64,000 nt of DNA. Source: Vibrio sp. B1FLJ16 (GTDB lineage Bacteria; Pseudomonadota; Gammaproteobacteria; Enterobacterales; Vibrionaceae). Below the pieces are notes generated by a model, which had not been told where the DNA came from, ran no database searches, and saw only the letters and a program-made list of their open reading frames with translations. How positions within the stretch are numbered: position 1 is the first letter of the stretch; the number at the start of each line of letters is the position of its first letter. The DNA is taken from assembly GCF_905175385.1 (NCBI RefSeq), contig NZ_HG992749.1, positions 124,001 to 188,000 of the forward strand, written 5' to 3'. The translations under genes were made by a program, and so were the position numbers. Below are positions 31,389 to 39,736 of the stretch, one piece after another.

Positions 31389-32150
31389 GTGAAACGAGTA
31401 GTACTGTACGTCGCCATCTTCTTCTCCTTTTTCTCTGTCAGTTTACTGACGGGGATACCGGTATCCTGGGTGCTCAATCAAAGTCCGAGTTTACGAGGGT
31501 TAGATATTCAGGGAGCTCAGGGCACGGTATGGCAGGGCCAGGCAGCTAGTGTTTCCTGGCAACGCCGGAACCTGGGAGAGCTGAGCTGGGACTTTCAGTG
31601 GTCAGCTTTATTGACGGGCAAAGCGGAGTATTCGGTGCGCTTCGGCCGTGGCAGTGATACGGAAATGCGAGGCCGGGGTTTCGTTGGCTATAGCTTATTC
31701 GGTGGTGCGTACGCGAAAAACTTGGTGGCATCGTTACCAGCAGTTAAGTTGATTGAGCTGGCACCTTTGCCTGTACCAGTCGGTGTTGAAGGTCAGCTGG
31801 AACTCAATATCCATCATGCGACCTACGCGAGTCCCTGGTGTAAAACGGGAGAGGGTACTCTGGTATGGAGTGCCAGCGGAATTCAAAGCCCGCTCGGGAG
31901 TTTAGATCTCGGTCCTGTCGTTACGAATCTGAGTTGTGAAGACAGTGTGCTGAGCGCTTCAGGGCAACAACAAAGTCCGCAGGTGTCTGCTGCTTTCTCT
32001 GCTGAGCTGATGCCTAACCTACGTTATTCGACCAAAGCGTGGTTTAAGCCGGGGTTGGAATTTCCTGCAGCGATGAGTGAGCAGCTGCAGTGGTTAGGTA
32101 ATCCGAATTCGCAAGGTCAGTATGAGTTCGATTACAAAGGACGTTTTTAA
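31389..32150 (+). CDS. gspN: Type II secretion protein GspN (EpsN)
   Basis: 253 residues, GTG start one base after the gspM stop. N-terminal transmembrane helix (about 4-24), then a beta-rich periplasmic domain with LRGLDIQGAQGTVWQGQAASV typical of GspN. This last gene is not essential in some type II systems. It is followed by a strong terminator, so the operon gspC-N probably ends here. Confidence 0.93.
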   Translation: MKRVVLYVAIFFSFFSVSLLTGIPVSWVLNQSPSLRGLDIQGAQGTVWQGQAASVSWQRRNLGELSWDFQWSALLTGKAEYSVRFGRGSDTEMRGRGFVGYSLFGGAYAKNLVASLPAVKLIELAPLPVPVGVEGQLELNIHHATYASPWCKTGEGTLVWSASGIQSPLGSLDLGPVVTNLSCEDSVLSASGQQQSPQVSAAFSAELMPNLRYSTKAWFKPGLEFPAAMSEQLQWLGNPNSQGQYEFDYKGRF

Positions 32151-32174
32151 CTTAACCTCTTAATCAAAGACGAC

Positions 32175-32204
32175 AAAGAGCTGCCAATGTGCAGCTCTTT
32201 TTGG
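32175..32204 (+). terminator. Terminator of gspC-N operon
   Basis: Hairpin AAAGAGCTGC / GCAGCTCTTT with loop CAATGT, followed by TT and a short G/T run; 25 bases after the gspN stop codon. Confidence 0.88.
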
Positions 32205-32365
32205 TTTTGGATCATGGCAGGCCAAACCCTCTAATTGCTGTACATGGAAAGTGTCACTTATAGAGGGTTTTATTAAGTTTTTGATATATAAACGGTAACT
32301 GGATTTTGTACAGCTTGAATAGCTTTTGGAACATGGTAGGCCAAATAGTCTTAACGCTGTACAGG
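32205..32365. repeat. Pair of 42-bp direct repeats with TGTACA palindromes
   Basis: Imperfect direct repeats at 32205-32246 and 32324-32365, sharing TTTTGGA.CATGG.AGGCCAAA and a GCTGTACA tail. A reverse copy TGTACAGC lies at 32307-32314. Between them perfect 10-bp arms AAACCCTCTA (32224-32233) and TAGAGGGTTT (32261-32270) can form a hairpin followed by T-rich sequence. It is outside any gene, between convergent gspN and cysQ. No known family recognised. Confidence 0.6.
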
Positions 32366-32378
32366 ATATGCTGTAGAA

Positions 32379-32412
32379 CAAAAAAAGGCCACGAACGGGA
32401 TTCGTGGCCTTA
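32379..32412 (-). terminator. Terminator of cysQ
   Basis: On the minus strand the stem AAGGCCACGAA / TTCGTGGCCTT with a short loop is followed by seven T residues, about 25 bases past the cysQ stop codon. Confidence 0.9.
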
Positions 32413-32438
32413 TTGGATTGTTTTGTGATGGTTTGCAA

Positions 32439-33266
32439 TTAATCTTTGCGCTGCAGGATGTTATCCCAGGGTAACGCTTCATCACCTAACACAATGAAGT
32501 TAGGGTTTTCGAGAGTTTCCCGCTCATTGTAAGAAAGGGGCTCTAATTTAGTACTTAGGATTCGGCCGCCGGCTTCTTCAACGATACATTGTGTTGCTGC
32601 GGTGTCCCACTCGCCGGTCGGGCCTAATCGCAGGTAACAATCCACCGCTCCCTCGGCAACCAGGCATGCCTTTAACGCCGCAGAGCCCAGAGGGATCAGT
32701 TCGTAGTTCCAGGCACTGCTCATACGGCCGGTTATGCGGTTGATGTCCTGACGGCGGCTGATCGCAATCGCAATACTTTGCCCGGGTTGTTCGTGCTTAT
32801 GAGTGCGGATTCTTACACTTTCAGACATGTCAGGAATTTTCCACGCTCCTTTTCCGCTGTACGCATAATACGTCACGCCGGAAACCGGGCCGTACACCAC
32901 TCCCATGGTGGGCTGGTTATTATCGACCAATGCGATGATGGTAGCGAAGTCGCCACTACGTGCGATAAATTCCTGGGTACCGTCTAGCGGGTCAACCAGC
33001 CAGTAACGTTGCCACTGCGCTCGTTGCTCCAGACTGATATCCGCAGCCTCTTCAGACAGTACCGGAATGTCTGGTGTCAGCTCGCTTAAGCGTTTTGTAA
33101 TGAGTTTGTGCGCGGCAATGTCAGCGCTGGTGACCGGGGTTTCATCGCTTTTAGTATATTCTTCGTATTGTTTCTTTTGGTAGATATCGAGGATCAGTTG
33201 CCCGGCGCTACGGGCAATTTCGATAACCTGAGGGAGCAGGTGAGATAGATCTTTTGTCATAGGCAT
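32439..33266 (-). CDS. cysQ: 3'(2'),5'-bisphosphate nucleotidase CysQ
   Basis: 275 residues. Removes the 3' phosphate from PAP (adenosine 3',5'-bisphosphate), a by-product of sulfate reduction, and related compounds. Belongs to the inositol monophosphatase fold: metal-binding motifs DPLDGTQEF (about residue 95) and WDTAATQCIVEEAGGR (about residue 215) are intact. Start at 33266 is supported by AAGGA nine bases upstream. nudE lies 35 bases upstream on the same strand, so they probably form a unit. Confidence 0.94.
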   Translation of the reverse strand: MPMTKDLSHLLPQVIEIARSAGQLILDIYQKKQYEEYTKSDETPVTSADIAAHKLITKRLSELTPDIPVLSEEAADISLEQRAQWQRYWLVDPLDGTQEFIARSGDFATIIALVDNNQPTMGVVYGPVSGVTYYAYSGKGAWKIPDMSESVRIRTHKHEQPGQSIAIAISRRQDINRITGRMSSAWNYELIPLGSAALKACLVAEGAVDCYLRLGPTGEWDTAATQCIVEEAGGRILSTKLEPLSYNERETLENPNFIVLGDEALPWDNILQRKD

Positions 33267-33301
33267 TAGTGGTGGTCCTTACTCACAACGATTCTTCGCT
33301 T

Positions 33302-33862
33302 TTATTGATTATTATTGTGAGTTAAATGTCTCAGCGCTAACATCAATGCGGTGATGCTGCGCGCTTCGCAGAAATCCATATGTGTTAACAGCTCTTCAGC
33401 TTGTGCCAGCGGCCAGCGCACAATTTCCAGAGGTTCTGGCTCATCACCTTCTTGTTTTTCCGGATACAGCGCCTGACCTAAAAACAGGGTCATTTTACTT
33501 GAGAAGTAAGATGGTGCGAGAATCACTTGCTTCAGAGGAGTCAGCTGATTACAGCCAAAGCCGATTTCTTCTTTGAGCTCACGATCTGCGGCCTGATGCG
33601 GTGTTTCGCCCGGGTCGATGAGGCCTTTAGGGAACCCAAGCTCATAACGTTCAGTACCTGCGGCGTATTCACGCACTAACAACAGGTCTCCCTGCTCAGT
33701 GACAGGCACAATCATGACCGCATCCCGGCCGCTTGGTCTCAGGCGCTCATAGGTACGGTGCTCACCATTAGAAAAGCGAAGGTCGAGGGCTTCCACTGCA
33801 AACAGTTTTGATTTCGCGACCGTCTGACAAGAGAGAATCTCTGGTGGGGTCCTTTTCGACAT
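33302..33862 (-). CDS. nudE: ADP compounds hydrolase NudE
   Basis: 186 residues. Nudix hydrolase that cleaves ADP-ribose, Ap3A and NADH-type substrates. The full Nudix box is present at about 94-116 (GLIDPGETPHQAADRELKEE then IGF). The MSKRTPPEILS start and the REYAAGTERYELGFPKG segment fit NudE. Probably transcribed with cysQ. The 431-base gap upstream holds a terminator and a structured mobile element. Confidence 0.92.
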   Translation of the reverse strand: MSKRTPPEILSCQTVAKSKLFAVEALDLRFSNGEHRTYERLRPSGRDAVMIVPVTEQGDLLLVREYAAGTERYELGFPKGLIDPGETPHQAADRELKEEIGFGCNQLTPLKQVILAPSYFSSKMTLFLGQALYPEKQEGDEPEPLEIVRWPLAQAEELLTHMDFCEARSITALMLALRHLTHNNNQ

Positions 33863-33965
33863 AGCGCTGGCTCCTTGGTGTCGTGACTCATAGTAAGATT
33901 CTTAATATATGAAAAGTCTGCCTGAGTTTCTAGCTGGAATTTGTTGTATTAACCACCACCAGATA

Positions 33966-33996
33966 CAAAAATGGGAGACATACGTCTCCCATTTTC
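33966..33996 (-). terminator. Terminator-like hairpin upstream of nudE
   Basis: Stem AAATGGGAGAC / GTCTCCCATTT with a four-base loop, T-rich on both strands. It would end transcripts that leave nfuA through the downstream element. Confidence 0.8.
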
Positions 33997-34017
33997 AGTC
34001 ACTGCTCTAAGCTTAGT

Positions 34018-34291
34018 GTTAGGGTCTTTTGATCTTTCTCGCTGATTTTTGCAGCAGTTTGTGGGGTTTTTATACAAGGCAGAGGCTTTGAAATGTAGTT
34101 ATTCTACCTGATAAGCCGATAACGCAGTAAAAAGGCCCCACAAACGCTGCCCGAAGGGTTCGGATAAAAGCGTCTTACTCTTTGTTGAGAGGTGTTTTGC
34201 TTAGAATAACTAGGCTACAAACCTCTCGCCTCGATTAAAACGCTTTTATCTCGAACAAAAATTAACCGCGAAAGATCAACAGGCCCTAGTC
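34018..34291. mobile_element. MITE-like structured inverted-repeat element beside nfuA
   Basis: About 274 bases with imperfect terminal inverted repeats of about 32 bases (34019-34050 and 34257-34288), starting TTAGGGTCTTTTGATCTTTC on the left. Inside lie two further hairpins: 34051-34066 with 34136-34150 (GCAGCAGTTTGTGGGG / CCCCACAAACGCTGC) and 34159-34173 with 34240-34255. A 7-bp direct repeat GCTTAGT flanks it (34011-34017 and 34292-34298), the right copy covering the nfuA stop codon. No transposase is present. It resembles repeats I recall from other Vibrio genomes. Confidence 0.7.
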
Positions 34292-34293
34292 GC

Positions 34294-34878
34294 TTAGTAG
34301 TAAGAGTGGTCACCGCGGTCGTGCTCAGTAGCATCACGTACAGCTGTCAACTCACCGCTAAACTGGTTTAGCAGCTCTTTCTCGATGCCTTCTTTTAGTG
34401 TTACGTCCACCATTGAACAGCCATTACAGCCGCCACCGAACGCCACAATAGCAACGCCTTCTTCAGTGATTTCAACCAGGTTTACATGGCCACCATGACC
34501 TGCAAGTTGTGGGTTAACCTGAGTTTGAATTGCGTACTCAACTCGCTCAACCAATGGTGCATCATCAGCAACTTTACGCATTTTAGCGTTTGGTGCTTTC
34601 AGCGTAAGCTGAGAACCCATTTTATCTGTAACGAAGTCGATTTCAGCGTCTTCAAGGAATGGCAGGCTCAGCTCATCAATGTATGCTGAAAAGCCGCTGT
34701 AAGAGAACTCAGTGTCAGTTCCTTCCACCGCTTCTGGTGGGCAGTAAGACACACCACATTCAGCATTTTGTGTACCAGGGTTCACAACGAAAACACGAAT
34801 GTTAGTACCTTCAGGCTGTTGACCTAAAAGATTAGCGAAATGCGTTTGAGCAGTTTCTGTAATAGTAATATTTGACAC
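34294..34878 (-). CDS. nfuA: Iron-sulfur cluster carrier NfuA
   Basis: 194 residues. Delivers 4Fe-4S clusters to client enzymes, notably in oxidative stress or iron shortage. N-terminal degenerate A-type domain (about 1-95) without its usual three cysteines, and C-terminal Nfu domain with the cluster-binding pair C151 and C154 in GGGCNGCSM. Its stop codon lies inside the right flanking repeat of the MITE-like element, so transcripts must run into that element. comF lies upstream on the same strand. Confidence 0.95.
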   Translation of the reverse strand: MSNITITETAQTHFANLLGQQPEGTNIRVFVVNPGTQNAECGVSYCPPEAVEGTDTEFSYSGFSAYIDELSLPFLEDAEIDFVTDKMGSQLTLKAPNAKMRKVADDAPLVERVEYAIQTQVNPQLAGHGGHVNLVEITEEGVAIVAFGGGCNGCSMVDVTLKEGIEKELLNQFSGELTAVRDATEHDRGDHSYY

Positions 34879-34962
34879 GACGAATACCCGAGTAAATTTG
34901 TAGGTTACTGCTGCTATTCTACTCTTGTTAGCGTCTGGATCTAGCTTTTTTGAAGAAGAGCT

Positions 34963-35685
34963 CTAGACCGAAGTAGGAGCAGGTGTTCTGCAGATGCAGT
35001 AAATATCAATGCTTTCTACGCCAACTTCAAGTAGTAATTGGCATAATTGTCGGACAGTACTGCCAGTGGTAACCACATCGTCAACAATCGCTACATGTTT
35101 ACTCAATGGTTTTTTATTGAGGACAAACGCACCTTTCAGGTTGTGTTCCCGGTGAGATTTATTGTGGCCTCGTTGTGATCCTGCGTGCGCGACCCGACGA
35201 AATATCCGGCAGTCTGCATCGCTTTGAAGATGGGCAGCTAAGCGTCTGGCGAGTATGTCACTTTGGTTAAATCCGCGAGATATATAGCGCTTCCAGTGTA
35301 AAGGTACAGTGGTGATGAGCGGGGCGGGCGTAGTAATGCGTTCCGCTAGCAGCTGAGTCAGTGCGTCGACGTGCCAGAGATCGCCATTATCCTTAAAGCG
35401 TTGTACTTCGCGCGCAAGCGGAAAGTCGTAATCGCCGAGTGTGATGAGTCGCTGCCATGGCGGTGGCTCGGTTAAACACTGACCACACCATATATGATTT
35501 TCCTCTTCATCCTTCATTGTTAAACCGCAGACAGGGCATCTTTTTATCGGGGCAAGTGACTGAAAGCATTGGCCGCACCAACGAAGAGCATTAGGCGGGT
35601 TTGTGTTGTCCAGCGGAAGCCTGCACAAACCACACTGACTGCCGAGCACATGATGCATGATGTTTTGCCAGTGATGAGATAACAT
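34963..35685 (-). CDS. comF: ComF family phosphoribosyltransferase-like protein
   Basis: 240 residues from ATG 35685; an in-frame ATG at 35694 would add three. The N-terminal zinc-finger part has four Cys-x-x-Cys pairs (CGLC, CGQC, CPVC, CGQC), and the C-terminal domain has the PRPP-binding motif VAIVDDVVTTGSTV. The family is needed for DNA uptake in naturally competent bacteria, Vibrio included, though its exact job is not settled. Neither start has a strong ribosome site. The gene is divergent from bioH. Confidence 0.87.
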   Translation of the reverse strand: MLSHHWQNIMHHVLGSQCGLCRLPLDNTNPPNALRWCGQCFQSLAPIKRCPVCGLTMKDEEENHIWCGQCLTEPPPWQRLITLGDYDFPLAREVQRFKDNGDLWHVDALTQLLAERITTPAPLITTVPLHWKRYISRGFNQSDILARRLAAHLQSDADCRIFRRVAHAGSQRGHNKSHREHNLKGAFVLNKKPLSKHVAIVDDVVTTGSTVRQLCQLLLEVGVESIDIYCICRTPAPTSV

Positions 35686-35769
35686 AGCGCCCATTCAAGG
35701 TTAGTTTTTGCACAGACTAACGCTGTAGAAAAACCTTAAGGAATAAGTTTAGTGGGAGAAACTGAGAGC

Positions 35770-36537
35770 ATGAGCACGAATTTACACTGGCAGTCGTTTG
35801 GTCAGGGACCGGATTTGGTGTTGTTGCACGGTTGGGGAATGAATGGTGCGGTCTGGCAGCAAACTGTTGAGTCTCTTCAGTCTGGTTTTCGCGTGCATGT
35901 GGTTGACCTCCCGGGATATGGTCACAGCGCGAAGCAACATGGCGAAGACTTAGATCATATTGCGCAATTGGTTCTTGAGGATGCCCCCGATAAAGCGGTA
36001 TGGCTTGGCTGGTCTTTAGGTGGCCTGGTTGCCACTCATATTGCTCTCAGTGCACCGGAACGTGTCAGTAAGCTGATTACGGTTGCCAGCTCTCCTAAAT
36101 TTGCAGCGGAGAAGCCCTGGAGGGGAATTCAGCCGAAGGTGCTGAGTGCATTTACTGAGCAGCTGCTTGAAGATTTCTCGCTCACTATCGAGCGTTTTAT
36201 GGCGCTGCAGGCTATGGGCAGTCCATCCGCACGCAGAGACGTAAAAGTGCTCAAACAGGCGGTACTTTCACGCCCTCAGCCTAACCCAGCTTCTCTGCTG
36301 GTAGGCTTAAATATCTTAGCGGACGTGGATCTGCGTGAGGAACTGGCTTCACTGACGATGCCCATGTTGCGTTTGTACGGGCGACTAGACGGTCTGGTGC
36401 CGATTAAAGTTGCCAGCGATCTGAATGAACTGCTACCCAATACAGAGCACGCCATCTTCAGCCAGTCTTCTCATGCCCCGTTCATGACGGAACATGACGC
36501 TTTTTGCGAGCAGGTCCGGGAATTTGCTTACCGCTAA
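35770..36537 (+). CDS. bioH: Pimeloyl-ACP methyl ester carboxylesterase BioH
   Basis: 255 residues from ATG 35770; the in-frame GTG at 35752 adds six residues with no family likeness. Alpha/beta hydrolase that removes the methyl ester from pimeloyl-ACP methyl ester, closing the BioC-BioH path to biotin. Nucleophile S82 in GWSLGG, D207 (GRLDGLVP) and H235 (SSHAPFMTEH) complete the triad, and LLHGWGMNG forms the oxyanion region. Back-to-back with comF. Confidence 0.93.
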   Translation: MSTNLHWQSFGQGPDLVLLHGWGMNGAVWQQTVESLQSGFRVHVVDLPGYGHSAKQHGEDLDHIAQLVLEDAPDKAVWLGWSLGGLVATHIALSAPERVSKLITVASSPKFAAEKPWRGIQPKVLSAFTEQLLEDFSLTIERFMALQAMGSPSARRDVKVLKQAVLSRPQPNPASLLVGLNILADVDLREELASLTMPMLRLYGRLDGLVPIKVASDLNELLPNTEHAIFSQSSHAPFMTEHDAFCEQVREFAYR

Positions 36538-36651
36538 CATCTGGATCGTTAAAAAACTAAAGTTGTTTAAAAAATGGACGATATAAAGTTCAGGCCAGGA
36601 TTTATTTGCTGGCCATATTGACGAGTTGGGCGACTCTGAGGAGGGTTCGCA

Positions 36652-37116
36652 ATGATTGTGTCACCGACCAACGTAAGTGTGCCACTGATCGCCCCATCCG
36701 TGAATGTGCAAACGGAACAAGCTGCCCGTGATAACAAAGTCCGGGAGCCTGTGACTCCTGCGGTCGCATTGGCGAAAGCAAATGCTGAGCGCAAAGTAAA
36801 AGGTGACGATAAGCGACGACGTCAATCTTCTTGGGATCCGTCAGAGCATCCCGGCTATGAAGTGGATCATGAAGTCGATGCGCGTTATCACGAAGAGCCT
36901 GAAGACCCGTTTGAAAGGTTATTCGATTTACTGGCACTCAAATCGTACAGTGAAGAGCAGGGCAAGGGCTATGCGATACGCTTTCGCTTACCCAGGCACA
37001 TTCTGGATGCTGCGATCAATCAGGGATTGATGGAAAAGCGCAGGAAGGTGATAAGGTTTCATTATGGTCACTCGGTAGCGCCCCATACTCCATCAGACGT
37101 GATAGCCGTGTTGTGA
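36652..37116 (+). CDS. Conserved hypothetical protein
   Basis: 154 residues, with a strong GAGGAGG ribosome site nine bases before the ATG. No signal peptide or membrane segment. The N-terminal half (about 1-85) is polar and low in hydrophobic residues, with many Lys, Arg, Asp and Glu, and is probably disordered. The C-terminal part (about 90-154) looks folded (PFERLFDLLALKSYSEEQGKGYAIRFRLPRH). I recall similar uncharacterised proteins in Vibrio next to bioH and tex, but cannot name a family or a function. It is followed by a perfect bidirectional terminator. Confidence 0.75.
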   Translation: MIVSPTNVSVPLIAPSVNVQTEQAARDNKVREPVTPAVALAKANAERKVKGDDKRRRQSSWDPSEHPGYEVDHEVDARYHEEPEDPFERLFDLLALKSYSEEQGKGYAIRFRLPRHILDAAINQGLMEKRRKVIRFHYGHSVAPHTPSDVIAVL

Positions 37117-37128
37117 TTAGCATAAAAT

Positions 37129-37166
37129 AAAACGCTCCATTCAGAGCAGTCTGATTGGAGCGTTTT
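37129..37166. terminator. Bidirectional terminator between the hypothetical gene and tex
   Basis: Long hairpin: AAAACGCTCCA / TGGAGCGTTTT with an inner stem TCAGA / TCTGA and a four-base loop. T-rich on both outer sides, so it serves the convergent genes on both strands. Confidence 0.9.
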
Positions 37167-37195
37167 CTTTTTCAGTTTATGGCGTTAGATAAAGG

Positions 37196-39523
37196 TCATT
37201 TCTTCGCTTTGGCAAACGCGGCGGCAAATGCACCACCCATTGCACTGTTTCCTGATGCTTGGTTTGAAGCATTATCGCGGCGAGGTTGACGCGCTTTCTG
37301 GTCATTTCGGCGCGGCGCAGCAGAACGCTGACTGCGGTTGTCCTGACCTGGTTCGTCGCTCAGACGCATCGACAGAGCGATACGTTTACGCTGAACATCC
37401 ACTTCCATTACTTTTACTTTGACGATGTCGCCGGCTTTCACCACTTCTCGCGGATCAGAGACAAAGCGATCTGTCAGAGCAGAAATGTGCACCAGTCCAT
37501 CCTGGTGGACACCGATATCGACGAAAGCGCCAAAGTTTGCCACGTTCGATACTACACCTTCCAGAATCATGCCTGTTTCAAGGTCAGCAACGGTATTTAC
37601 GCCGTCAGCAAAAGTCGCGGTTTTAAACTCAGGACGCGGGTCACGGCCCGGTTTATCTAGTTCTTTGATGATGTCAGTGACGGTCGGAACACCGAAGTTA
37701 TCGTCAGTGTAATCAACGGCATGCAGTCCTTTTAGGAATGCAGTGTCGCCAATCAGAACTTTGATGTCTTTGCTGTTCTTCTCGGCAATTGCTTTAACCA
37801 CCGGGTATGCTTCTGGGTGAACCGAAGAGGCATCCAGAGGGTTTTTTCCATCCATAATACGCAGGAAGCCGGCACACTGCTCAAAGGCTTTAGGCCCCAG
37901 ACGCGGTACTTTTTTCAATGTGGTGCGGGCATCAAAGCGGCCGTTTTCATCACGGAAATCAACGATGTTCTGTGCGATGGTACTGGAAAGACCCGCTACA
38001 CGGGTCAGCAGGGCTGCCGATGCGGTGTTTACGTCCACACCGACCGCGTTTACACAGTCCTCAACTACAGCGTCCAAGCGTTTCGCCAGCATAGACTGAC
38101 TAACATCATGCTGGTACTGACCCACACCAATTGATTTAGGATCGATTTTCACCAGCTCTGCCAGAGGGTCCTGCAGGCGACGTGCAATCGACACCGCGCC
38201 ACGCAGTGACACATCCATATTCGGGAACTCTTTCGCGGCCAGTTCGGATGCTGAGTAAACTGAAGCGCCTGCTTCACTGACCATGATTTTCTGTACTTTC
38301 AGGTTGCCGCGCTTGATTAGGTCCGCGACAAAGCTGTCTGTCTCACGAGAAGCGGTACCGTTACCAATCGCAATTAGGTCAACGTTGTACTTACGTACCA
38401 ACTGGTCGACAACCTGCGCTGATTTGTCGTATTGGTTTTGCGGTGGATGAGGGTAGATGGTTTCCGTGGTCAGCACCTTACCGGTGGAATCAACCACAGC
38501 AATTTTAGAACCTGTACGCAGACCCGGATCCAGACCCAGCGTCGCACGTGGACCCGCTGGCGCTGCCATCAGCAAGTCTTTCAGGTTGGTGGCGAACACA
38601 TCAATCGCTTCGATTTCAGCGCGCTCTTTCATTGCGCCCATCAGCTCGGTTTCCATGTGCATCGATACTTTGATGCGCCATGCCCAGCTGATCACTTGTT
38701 TACGCCATGCATCTGCAGGCGCGCTGCTTAGTGTCACGCCATAGTGATCAGCAATAATGGTTTCGCAGTAAGACTGACGAGCGCCCTCTTCCTGCTCCGG
38801 ATCGGCATTCATTGCCAGCGTGAGGAAGCCTTCATTACGGCCGCGCAACATCGCGAGTGCACGATGTGAAGGTACTTTGCTAAGTGGCTCGTTGTGGCTA
38901 AAGTAATCTTTGAACTTTTCGCCTTCGTTTTCTTTGCCTTCGACAACTCGGGCAACTAGCTCAGCGTTGCGGTTCAGGTTAGCACGGATCTTTTCTAACA
39001 GGTTGGCGTCTTCTGCGATGCGTTCCATGATGATCGCACGTGCACCATCCAGTGCGGCTTTGGTATCGGTAATGCCTTTGCCTGCATCAACGTACTTGCC
39101 TGCTTCGCTTTCCGGTTCGGTTTGCGGGTGATCCCACAACGTGTCAGCGAGCGGTTCCAAGCCTGCTTCAATGGCAATTTGGCCTTTGGTGCGACGCTTC
39201 GGCTTATATGGCAGGTAGAGATCTTCAAGGCGGGTTTTGCTGTCTGCCTGAGTGATTTCCTGCTCCAGCTCTGGGGTCAGTTTACCTTGTTCCTGGATAG
39301 ATTTGAGGATGGTCTGGCGGCGGTCATCCAACTCACGAAGATAAGACAGACGGCTGTCCAGTGTGCGCAGTTGGGTATCATCAAGACCACCTGTCACCTC
39401 TTTACGGTAACGTGCAATAAACGGGACTGTGTTGCCGTCATCAATCAGGGTGACAGCGGCGTTGACTTGCTCAGGGCGAACATTCAGTTCCTGAGCAATC
39501 ATGCGACAGATAGCTTGGCTCAT
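37196..39523 (-). CDS. tex: RNA-binding transcription accessory protein Tex
   Basis: 775 residues, cytoplasmic. Order: N-terminal Tex domain, YqgF/RNase H-like domain (about 325-450, [23 protein letters not shown]), helix-hairpin-helix region (about 500-570, [26 protein letters not shown]), and S1 RNA-binding domain (about 650-725, [31 protein letters not shown]). The C-terminal tail (about 730-775) is rich in Arg, Ser, Gln and Ala. Tex affects expression of many genes, and its molecular role is still debated. Confidence 0.95.
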   Translation of the reverse strand: MSQAICRMIAQELNVRPEQVNAAVTLIDDGNTVPFIARYRKEVTGGLDDTQLRTLDSRLSYLRELDDRRQTILKSIQEQGKLTPELEQEITQADSKTRLEDLYLPYKPKRRTKGQIAIEAGLEPLADTLWDHPQTEPESEAGKYVDAGKGITDTKAALDGARAIIMERIAEDANLLEKIRANLNRNAELVARVVEGKENEGEKFKDYFSHNEPLSKVPSHRALAMLRGRNEGFLTLAMNADPEQEEGARQSYCETIIADHYGVTLSSAPADAWRKQVISWAWRIKVSMHMETELMGAMKERAEIEAIDVFATNLKDLLMAAPAGPRATLGLDPGLRTGSKIAVVDSTGKVLTTETIYPHPPQNQYDKSAQVVDQLVRKYNVDLIAIGNGTASRETDSFVADLIKRGNLKVQKIMVSEAGASVYSASELAAKEFPNMDVSLRGAVSIARRLQDPLAELVKIDPKSIGVGQYQHDVSQSMLAKRLDAVVEDCVNAVGVDVNTASAALLTRVAGLSSTIAQNIVDFRDENGRFDARTTLKKVPRLGPKAFEQCAGFLRIMDGKNPLDASSVHPEAYPVVKAIAEKNSKDIKVLIGDTAFLKGLHAVDYTDDNFGVPTVTDIIKELDKPGRDPRPEFKTATFADGVNTVADLETGMILEGVVSNVANFGAFVDIGVHQDGLVHISALTDRFVSDPREVVKAGDIVKVKVMEVDVQRKRIALSMRLSDEPGQDNRSQRSAAPRRNDQKARQPRRDNASNQASGNSAMGGAFAAAFAKAKK

Positions 39524-39736
39524 CCGTGTATTCTCTTTCTATTTAGTTTGGATATTGTGTAGAACATTGGGGTCATTGAGCGAATTTGCAATGATTTAAA
39601 CTAGCAACGCAAAAATTTACCGGACGCTGGTGGACATCAGTCATGTTTTTGTCAAACTTTGATTAAATTGAACATTTTTCAACGAACGACTGTACGTACC
39701 TTAGTTCATAAACCTTAGTTAATAAGGATAATCATA

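Noticed and set aside
33863..34293. tRNA- or rRNA-like gene in the cloverleaf-like element beside nfuA
   Set aside because: No T-loop, anticodon arm or CCA end; the terminal inverted repeats and flanking direct repeat fit a MITE better.
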